Assembly (NCBI GenBank): GCA_031413635.1
Contig: JANOFM010000243.1
Location: forward strand, 1 to 20,645
Direction of reading: 5' to 3'
Length of the DNA: 20,645 bases
Source of the DNA: SZUA-430 sp031413635
GTDB taxonomy: Bacteria; Pseudomonadota; Alphaproteobacteria; Micropepsales; Micropepsaceae
Part shown: positions 14,775-20,645 of the stretch, piece after piece
Layout: every line of letters begins with the position of its first letter
How positions within the stretch are numbered: position 1 is the stretch's first letter
Position numbers and translations under genes: made by a program
Notes under the pieces: generated by a model
Seen by the model: only the letters and a program-made list of their open reading frames with translations
Database searches by the model: none
Told to the model about the DNA's origin: nothing

Positions 14775-16484
14775 TCAGACGGCAGCAGCGAGCGGAAGCT
14801 CGACGGTGAAGCGCGCGCCCGAAACTTTGCCGCCCGCACGAAGATTGGTCGCAAAAATCCGCCCTTGATGTACCTCGACGATCTGGCGCGAAATCGAAAG
14901 TCCCAGACCGGAATTCTTGCCGAACCCGTGCGACACCGGCCGCTCGGTATAAAAGCGGCGGAAGATCGCTTCGAGATTCTCCTCGGGGATAATACCCTGC
15001 CCCTGATCGTCGATGGTGATGACGGCGCGCCGCTCGACCGCTCTCGCGCTGATCTTGATCTCGCCGCCTTTAGGACTAAACGAGACCGCGTTCTCGATCA
15101 CGTTGCGGAACACTTGCGCCAGGGGTCCGTCGAGCCCGCGCACCACGAGATATTCGCCTTTGGGAACATCGAGCACGATGCGAGGCGCATCCGCGATGTC
15201 GGAATTGTCGAACATTTGCGTCATCGCATCGAGAAGACCTGCCAGATCCACGTTGCTCGCTCGCTCGCGCGACAACTCCGCATCCAATCGCGACGCGTCC
15301 GAAATGTCGGTGATCAACCGGTTCAGCCGCCGCACGTCGTTGAGCACGACCGACATCAGCTTCGCACGCTTCTCCTCGTCGGTCGCCCGCCGCAGGGTTT
15401 CGATGGCGCTTGCGACCGAAGTCAGCGGGTTCTTGATCTCATGCGCGACGTCGGCCGCAAACTGTTCGATCGCATCCATGCGCGAATACAGCGTCGCCGT
15501 CATTGCCCGCAAAGCAACCGACAAGTCGCCGATTTCGTCTGCGCGCCGGCCCAGATTGGGAATGGCATTGAGCTCTCGCTCGCCGCGCCGCACGGTGTCC
15601 GCACCCACCGCCAGCTGCCGCAATGGCCCCGTGATGTGAAAGAGCAGGAACACGGACGCCGCCGCCAACACCGTGAATGCGATCCCGGCCGCCAGCAGCA
15701 ATTGGATCCATTCCTGGCTCAGCGCATCGTCGATGTCGCCGGCTTCCGTCGAAATCATCAAAACGCCCATGATGAATTGAAGACGTTTGATCGGAACTGC
15801 AACCGACACAATCAAGTTGCCTTGCGCGTTGATGCGTTCGGCCGAACCGGTTTCGCCCGAGTTCAAAACGCGCACGACCTCTTCGTAGTTCTGCCCGCGC
15901 TGCAACGGCTCGTCGTTGACCAGAGGCGGACGGTCCTTACCCGGTCGCAAGGAATAGAGCCCGCTTTTGACGCCCCGTTCGATCGCACCGAACACATCCG
16001 TCGATCCCGGCGGCGGCAGATTTTCTCTCTGCACTTGATTGCGCGTCAGAATAAAGCGCGTGTCCTGAATGGGCTCGCCGTCGCGTGCAAATATGCGGGC
16101 GCGCATGCCGGTCGGCCCGACGAGAAGATTGAGAACCGTGGTTGCCTTGTCGGCGTCGATGTCGGTCGCCGCGTCGTCTTCAAGCTCGCCGACAGAGGCA
16201 TACCGCGCGAGCGCCGCAGCAACGATCTGCGCTTGCCCCATGATCGACTTCACGCGCTCTTCGACCAAGCTCACGCGCGCCGTCTGAACCCAATAGACGC
16301 CGCCGATGAAGAACAACAGGGCCAGCAGATTGAACAACAGAACCTGCGCCGCCAACGCCGAAAACCAGCGCCGCGAAGGCTTCGTGCCCAACCCGTGCCT
16401 TCGCCAGGCCGAGCGGCCGAACCAGCCGGTGTCTTGCTCCGTCCGTGGTGATATGTGCGCTGATGCCGGGTCGGATGCGCTCAA
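14775..16484 (-). CDS. chvG: Sensor histidine kinase ChvG (ExoS-type)
   Basis: The 569-residue inner-membrane kinase has a cytoplasmic N-tail, a first membrane segment (about residues 43-66), a periplasmic sensor region, a second membrane segment (about 262-285), a HAMP linker, a HisKA helix with FAADVAHEIKNPLTS (His348) and a HATPase domain (NVIENAVSFSPKGG, DQGQGI, GLGLSISRQIVEVHQG). Order, neighbours and the domain plan fit ChvG/ExoS, which senses acid or envelope stress and phosphorylates ChvI. The start is a TTG at 16484 whose TTGA overlaps the chvI stop; no good ATG lies nearby, so the exact N-terminus is uncertain. It precedes hprK by eight bases. Confidence 0.94.
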   Translation of the reverse strand: MSASDPASAHISPRTEQDTGWFGRSAWRRHGLGTKPSRRWFSALAAQVLLFNLLALLFFIGGVYWVQTARVSLVEERVKSIMGQAQIVAAALARYASVGELEDDAATDIDADKATTVLNLLVGPTGMRARIFARDGEPIQDTRFILTRNQVQRENLPPPGSTDVFGAIERGVKSGLYSLRPGKDRPPLVNDEPLQRGQNYEEVVRVLNSGETGSAERINAQGNLIVSVAVPIKRLQFIMGVLMISTEAGDIDDALSQEWIQLLLAAGIAFTVLAAASVFLLFHITGPLRQLAVGADTVRRGERELNAIPNLGRRADEIGDLSVALRAMTATLYSRMDAIEQFAADVAHEIKNPLTSVASAIETLRRATDEEKRAKLMSVVLNDVRRLNRLITDISDASRLDAELSRERASNVDLAGLLDAMTQMFDNSDIADAPRIVLDVPKGEYLVVRGLDGPLAQVFRNVIENAVSFSPKGGEIKISARAVERRAVITIDDQGQGIIPEENLEAIFRRFYTERPVSHGFGKNSGLGLSISRQIVEVHQGRIFATNLRAGGKVSGARFTVELPLAAAV

Positions 16485-17179
16485 GCTTCTGTATACTTGT
16501 AGCCGACGCCGTACAGCGTCTGAATGGAATCGAACGCATCGTCGGTTTGCTTGAACTTTTTGCGTAACCGTTTGATGTGGCTGTCGATCGTACGATCATC
16601 GACATAAACCTGATCGTCATAGGCCGCGTCCATCAGATTGTCGCGGCTTTTGACGAAGCCCGGCCGTTGCGCCAATGCTTGCAAAATCAAAAACTCCGTC
16701 ACCGTCAACTGCACGTCCTTGCCGTCCCACGTACAAGAATGGCGCGGCACGTCGAGCACCAGCTTGCCGCGCTCCATGATCTCCTTGCTTGGCGCGCCGG
16801 CAACCGCCGCGCCGCGCGCCTCTGCGCGCCGCAGGACCGCACGCACGCGATGCAACAGCAGACGCTGGGAAAATGGCTTTTTTATGTAGTCGTCTGCCCC
16901 CATGCTGAGACCCAAGGCCTCGTCCATTTCGTCGTCCTTCGAGGTCAGGAAGATGACCGGCAAATCGCTCGCCTGCCTCAGCCGCCGCAGGACTTCGTGC
17001 CCGTCCATGCGCGGCATCTTGATGTCGAGAATGGCAAGCGCAGGCGGCGCCGCCTGAAACGCGATCAGCGCTGTCGCGCCGTCGGTGTAGGTCTTCACCT
17101 GGAAGCCCTCTTGCTCAAGCGCCATCGAGAGCGAGGACAGAATGTTGCGGTCGTCGTCGACAAGAGCGATGGTGGTCAT
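16481..17179 (-). CDS. chvI: Response regulator ChvI (OmpR family)
   Basis: The 232-residue protein has a receiver domain (about residues 4-115; acidic pocket DDD at 8-10, phospho-acceptor Asp52 in LAILDIKMP, Thr in IFLTSKDD) and an OmpR-type winged helix (about 140-230; VTEFLILQALAQRPG, DDRTIDSHIKRLRKKF, LYGVGYKY). DDRTIDSHIKRLRKKF and the adjoining chvG gene identify ChvI. The ATG at 17179 gives MTTIALVDDDRN; the ribosome binding site is poor. A TATATT at 17217-17222 (minus strand) could be a -10, but no -35 was seen, so transcription may also come from the MATE gene 63 bp upstream. Confidence 0.95.
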   Translation of the reverse strand: MTTIALVDDDRNILSSLSMALEQEGFQVKTYTDGATALIAFQAAPPALAILDIKMPRMDGHEVLRRLRQASDLPVIFLTSKDDEMDEALGLSMGADDYIKKPFSQRLLLHRVRAVLRRAEARGAAVAGAPSKEIMERGKLVLDVPRHSCTWDGKDVQLTVTEFLILQALAQRPGFVKSRDNLMDAAYDDQVYVDDRTIDSHIKRLRKKFKQTDDAFDSIQTLYGVGYKYTEA

Positions 17180-17242
17180 GGGGGCCCGGGAACTGTGAGT
17201 GAATCTCTGCGGCCCGAATATAAGCATGTCGCCGCGCCACCG

Positions 17243-18628
17243 CTATGCGCGCGCGATGGTTCGCCTAGAAACCAATCGGAACCGAAAGCCGAGCAAGATC
17301 AACGACGTCAGCATGCCCAGGCTTATCCCCAAGATTAACCCTACAGCGCCGATTCCCGCCGGAAATGCGAGAACGTAGGCGGCGGGAACCCCCACGACCC
17401 AGAACGCGATCCCATGCATGAAGGCAGGCCAGCGCACGTCGCCCATCCCCCGCAGTGCGCCCATGGTGACGATCATCACGCCGTCGATAACGACCATCAC
17501 GCCGACGGCGCTCAACGTCAGCCGCGAAATCGCCCACACCGCTTCGTCGTCGACATAAAGCGCACTGATGGTTTGCGGCAGTGACGCGACCACAAGGCCG
17601 AACAAGCTCATGATCAACAAACCCAGCATGATGCCGGTCAAACCCGCGCGCGCAACACGATCGTGGGCACCCGCCCCGACCGCGTGACCCACCCTGACCG
17701 CCGTCGCGGCAGACATGCCCACGGCAACCATGACCATCACGGCGTTGAAATTGAAAGTCAGTTGGTGCGCGGCCGCGGCAGCCTCTCCCAAATGCCCCGC
17801 CATAAAGGTCAGCGCATTTATCGCGCCCGATTCGAGCCCCAGCGCGATCGAGATCGGGGCGCCGAGCTTCAGAATGCGCACGACACGCGCGCCAAGTCCG
17901 GACACCGGCGATCGAACGCCGTACGAACCCGCATCGGACAAGAAATAAATGAACGCCAGCACCGCAATCAAGCTCAGCCACCTGATCGCGGATGTGGTCA
18001 TCACCGCACCGACGGCACCCATCGGCTCGACCCACCCGAACCATCCCAAAACGCAAATCCCGTCGGCCACGACATTGAGCACGTTCGCGCTCAGCATGAT
18101 CGCCATCCCGATTGACGGCCGCTTGATGCTTTCAAGGAAATACGCGCTGGCGACATACATCAGCATCGGCGGCAGTCCCCACGCAAAATGCATACACACC
18201 CGCCCAGCCCCGCTCGCGAGCTCGGGGTCGAGACCCGTCGCCCGCAAGGCGGGCTCGACCAGAAAAAAGACGCCGCCGAACACAAGGCCCAGTGCCGCGG
18301 CAATCGTCATCGACGCCTTCCAGGCCTGACCGCAGGCGATCCGGTCGCCCGCACCGAATGCTTGTGCGATCAGCACCATCGAACCCTGCAGAAGTCCGAC
18401 CGAAATCATCATCATGATCGACTGCGCGGCAAAGCCTTGACCGAGAAAGGCAAGCTCGGATGCGCCGCTGCGCCCGGTCATTAAGGAATCCACGAACACC
18501 ATGAAGACGATGCCGGCGCGCGCCACCATTACGGGCGCAGCCAAGCGTAGCGTCGGCCAGCCGTCTTCCCGCCACACCCGCAGCAGCCGAGAAACGGTCC
18601 TCTCCGTGGCGACGGTCTTTTGCTGCAT
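17243..18628 (-). CDS. MATE family multidrug/toxin efflux transporter
   Basis: The 461-residue protein has about twelve membrane segments in two similar halves, as in MATE exporters that use Na+ or H+ gradients. Typical blocks are RLAAPVMVARAGIVFM near the N-terminus, LGQGFAAQSIMMMISVGLLQG, GQAWKASM, LKLGAPISIALGLESG at the start of the second half and AATAVRVGHAVGAG. The substrate is unknown. The ATG at 18628 has GGA seven bases upstream; 18652 is an alternative that adds eight residues. The much longer frame to 19066 overlaps pckA and is not real. It is divergent from pckA and on the same strand as, and 63 bp before, chvI. Confidence 0.93.
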   Translation of the reverse strand: MQQKTVATERTVSRLLRVWREDGWPTLRLAAPVMVARAGIVFMVFVDSLMTGRSGASELAFLGQGFAAQSIMMMISVGLLQGSMVLIAQAFGAGDRIACGQAWKASMTIAAALGLVFGGVFFLVEPALRATGLDPELASGAGRVCMHFAWGLPPMLMYVASAYFLESIKRPSIGMAIMLSANVLNVVADGICVLGWFGWVEPMGAVGAVMTTSAIRWLSLIAVLAFIYFLSDAGSYGVRSPVSGLGARVVRILKLGAPISIALGLESGAINALTFMAGHLGEAAAAAHQLTFNFNAVMVMVAVGMSAATAVRVGHAVGAGAHDRVARAGLTGIMLGLLIMSLFGLVVASLPQTISALYVDDEAVWAISRLTLSAVGVMVVIDGVMIVTMGALRGMGDVRWPAFMHGIAFWVVGVPAAYVLAFPAGIGAVGLILGISLGMLTSLILLGFRFRLVSRRTIARA

Positions 18629-18815
18629 CGCGAAGTCCGAATGTCGGTCCATTGAGGTTGATGCGAGCAATCTCGGCTTTCCCGCCACCCGCCGGCGCCA
18701 AAGGCCACGACGATATTGCAACCGCAAGGCCTCCGCCCATATGGTGGCCCTAAGGATGGAAAAATCCAACAATACCGCCAATCCTTTGCGGAGGGGCGCA
18801 TCGGAGAGATGACGA
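18629..18815. promoter_or_regulatory. Divergent promoter region of MATE gene and pckA
   Basis: This 187-bp spacer must hold the promoters of both divergent genes. A CTCCGC/GCGGAG inverted pair about 55 bp apart and a TTGCAA followed 16 bp later by CATATG were noted, but neither is convincing. In several Alphaproteobacteria ChvI controls pckA; no ChvI site could be recognised here. Confidence 0.4.
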
Positions 18816-20432
18816 ATGCCGACGATCGGACAGCAGACGAGCGCGTACGGACTTGATCGCGCGGGGCTCAAAAATCTTGGCCGCGTGCAATGGAACTTGC
18901 CGATGGCAAGTCTTGTCCAGGAAGCCGTCGAACGCCGCGAAGGCGTGCTGGCCAAGGATGGTCCGCTGGTTGTCAAGACCGGCATCCACACCGGCCGTTC
19001 CGCCGGCGATAAGTTCATCGTCCGGGAAGCCTCCATCGACCGCCACATATGGTGGGACAACAACAAGTCGATGACGTCGGCGAATTTCGACGCGCTGCTG
19101 AATTCGTTCCGCTCCTACGCGCAAGGTCGCGACATCTTCGTTCAAGACTTATTTGGCGGCGCCGACCCGACGCACCGTTTGCCGGTCCGCATCGTCACCG
19201 AACTCGCCTGGCATTCGTTGTTCGTGCAGCACCTATTGATCGAACCGACGAAGGGCGAACTGCGGAGTTTCGCGCCGGACTTTACGATTATCGACTTCCC
19301 GGGCTTCCAAGCAGACCCCGCAATTCACGGCACCGCGTCGGGAACCGTCATTGCCGTCTCGTTCGAAAAAAAACTCGTCCTGATCGGCGGCACGTCTTAT
19401 GCCGGCGAAATGAAGAAGTCCGTGTTCACGATCCTGAACTATCTGCTGCCGCCCAAGAGCGTGATGCCGATGCACTGCTCGGTGAATGTCGGCAAAGCAA
19501 ACGAAAGCGCGATCTTTTTCGGCCTGTCGGGCACCGGCAAGACGACGCTGTCCGCCGACCCGAATCGCACGTTGATCGGCGACGACGAGCACGGCTGGTC
19601 CGACACGGGCGTCTTCAATTTCGAAGGCGGCTGCTATGCCAAGATGATCCGCCTCTCGCCCGAGGCCGAACCCGAAATTTTCGCCACGACGAAACGCTTC
19701 GGCACCGTGCTGGAAAATGTCGTCATCGACGAGGCAACCCGCGAACTCGACCTGAACGATGCAAGCCTTGCGGAAAATTCCCGCGGCGCCTACCCCATCA
19801 GTTACATCCCGAACGCCAGCACCACGGGATTGGCGAGCCAACCCGCGAACATCGTCATGCTGACGGCGGATGCCTTCGGCGTTCTGCCGCCGATTGCGAG
19901 ACTGACGCCCAGCCAAGCGATGTACCACTTCCTCTCGGGCTTCACCGCCAAGGTCGCCGGCACCGAAAAGGGCCTCGGCAAGGAACCGCAACCGACCTTT
20001 TCGACCTGCTTCGGGGCCCCTTTCATGCCGCGCCACCCGACCGAATACGGCAACCTTCTGCGTGCCTTGATCGCCAAGCACAAGGTCGATTGCTGGCTTG
20101 TCAACACGGGCTGGACCGGCGGTTCGTTCGGCACGGGCTCGCGCATGCCGATCAAAGTCACCCGCGCGTTGCTTTCCTCAGCCCTCGACGGCACGCTGAA
20201 GACGGCCCAAATGCGCGTCGACCCGCATTTCGGCTTCGAAGTGCCCGTGGCGGTCCCAGGCGTGGACACCAAAATCCTGAACCCGCGTGAAACCTGGACC
20301 GACAAACCGGCCTACGACCAACAAGCGATCAAGCTGGTTCAAATGTTCCGCAAGAATTTCGAAAAATTCGAAGCCCATGTCGGCGCCGACGTGAAAGCTG
20401 CCGCCCCCAGAATGGCCGCCGCCGCGGAGTAG
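18816..20432 (+). CDS. pckA: Phosphoenolpyruvate carboxykinase (ATP)
   Basis: The enzyme converts oxaloacetate and ATP to phosphoenolpyruvate, CO2 and ADP, the entry step of gluconeogenesis from organic acids. The 538-residue length suits the ATP-dependent class. Landmarks are KTGIHTGRSAGDKFIVRE, the P-loop GLSGTGKTT (residues 236-244), the metal-binding IGDDEHGW, FNFEGGCYAK, and NTGWTGGSFGTGSRM. The ATG at 18816 follows GGAGAG by seven bases. It lies near chvI/chvG, an arrangement common in rhizobia and relatives, but here a MATE gene stands between them. A P-loop kinase gene starts eight bases after the stop and may be co-transcribed. Confidence 0.98.
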   Translation: MPTIGQQTSAYGLDRAGLKNLGRVQWNLPMASLVQEAVERREGVLAKDGPLVVKTGIHTGRSAGDKFIVREASIDRHIWWDNNKSMTSANFDALLNSFRSYAQGRDIFVQDLFGGADPTHRLPVRIVTELAWHSLFVQHLLIEPTKGELRSFAPDFTIIDFPGFQADPAIHGTASGTVIAVSFEKKLVLIGGTSYAGEMKKSVFTILNYLLPPKSVMPMHCSVNVGKANESAIFFGLSGTGKTTLSADPNRTLIGDDEHGWSDTGVFNFEGGCYAKMIRLSPEAEPEIFATTKRFGTVLENVVIDEATRELDLNDASLAENSRGAYPISYIPNASTTGLASQPANIVMLTADAFGVLPPIARLTPSQAMYHFLSGFTAKVAGTEKGLGKEPQPTFSTCFGAPFMPRHPTEYGNLLRALIAKHKVDCWLVNTGWTGGSFGTGSRMPIKVTRALLSSALDGTLKTAQMRVDPHFGFEVPVAVPGVDTKILNPRETWTDKPAYDQQAIKLVQMFRKNFEKFEAHVGADVKAAAPRMAAAAE

Positions 20433-20439
20433 TCTGCTT

Positions 20440-20645
20440 GTGCTCATCATCTTGAGCGGACTGCCCGGCACCGGCAAGACGACGATCGCGCGCGAGCTGG
20501 CAAAAGAGATCGCAGCCGTCCACTTGCGCATCGACACCATCGAACAAGCGCTGCGCAACAAAGGCCTCACCGTCGTCGACGAGGGTTACCGCGTCGCCTA
20601 CGCGCTCGCCGAAGACTATCTGCGCACCGGCCTCACCGTAATTAC
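20440..20645 (+). CDS. Partial P-loop kinase/ATPase (AAA_33-like)
   Basis: The frame opens at a GTG at 20440 with GGAG ten bases upstream and runs off the window after 68 residues. It begins LIILSGLPGTGKTTIAREL, a P-loop typical of small kinases, then HLRIDTIEQALR with the Asp expected of a phosphoacceptor-binding region, and VAYALAEDYLRTGLTVI. This fits the AAA_33 type of predicted kinases. The substrate is unknown. The start follows the pckA stop by only seven bases. Confidence 0.8.
   Translation, partial: MLIILSGLPGTGKTTIARELAKEIAAVHLRIDTIEQALRNKGLTVVDEGYRVAYALAEDYLRTGLTVI

Noticed and set aside
14865..16451. 528-residue open frame on the plus strand
   Set aside because: It is antisense to chvG, with Arg/His/Gln-rich sequence and no recognisable domain.
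18653..19066. N-terminal extension of the MATE gene
   Set aside because: It would overlap pckA antisense and adds sequence unlike MATE proteins.
19049..20290. 413-residue plus-strand frame inside pckA
   Set aside because: It is an alternative frame of pckA, Arg-rich, while pckA is fully supported by motifs.
1..20645. CRISPR arrays, insertion sequences, prophage or integron features
   Set aside because: No short regularly spaced repeats, transposase or integrase frames, or terminal inverted repeats were seen.

Overview
The window is about 20.6 kb of GC-rich, gene-dense chromosomal DNA. It almost certainly comes from an alphaproteobacterium. The best markers are a ChvG/ChvI two-component pair followed by a short, kinase-domain-only HprK, a mannose-type EIIA and HPr; an ATP-type PckA close by; an AhcY near a DivL-like multi-PAS kinase with Tyr at the phospho-acceptor position; and a small rhizobial-type cold shock protein. 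The genus cannot be named from the sequence.

Left part (1-4932), an accessory-looking block. A partial membrane protein starts the window on the minus strand. Two paralogous AraC-family regulators (plus strand, 355-1377 and 3928-4932) flank three minus-strand integral-membrane genes: two tandem DUF4386-like paralogues and a DUF2306-like protein. The DUF2306 start overlaps the preceding stop as ATGA. The similarity between the two regulators extends into their upstream DNA, so gene plus promoter were probably duplicated together. Control of the membrane-protein operon by one or both regulators is inferred.

Middle part (4962-12395). A 799-residue DivL-like pseudo-histidine kinase (minus) is separated by about 535 bp of non-coding DNA from a membrane-anchored endonuclease/exonuclease/phosphatase-fold protein (plus). 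That spacer holds GANTC sites, one CtrA-like box and two hairpins. Next come a small secreted protein and ahcY, which form a short minus-strand operon with a recognisable promoter and an AT-rich inverted repeat upstream. Then follow a small lipoprotein, a GrpB-family protein, and cspA with a clear intrinsic terminator and a probable long 5' leader.

Right part (12621-20645). The minus-strand series MATE exporter > chvI > chvG > hprK > EIIA > ptsH > TraB/GumN-like protein is very compact. Stop/start overlaps occur at chvI/chvG, EIIA/ptsH and ptsH/gumN-like. It links envelope/acid-stress signalling (ChvGI), the regulatory PTS branch (HprK, EIIA, HPr) and a secreted TraB/GumN protein. Divergently transcribed pckA (gluconeogenesis) is followed by a P-loop kinase gene that runs off the window.

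No rRNA, tRNA, CRISPR array, insertion sequence or prophage was recognised. The points most worth a second look are the Tyr-for-His DivL-like protein and its spacer, the promoter-plus-gene duplication of the AraC regulators, and the translational coupling of HPr to a GumN-like exported protein.
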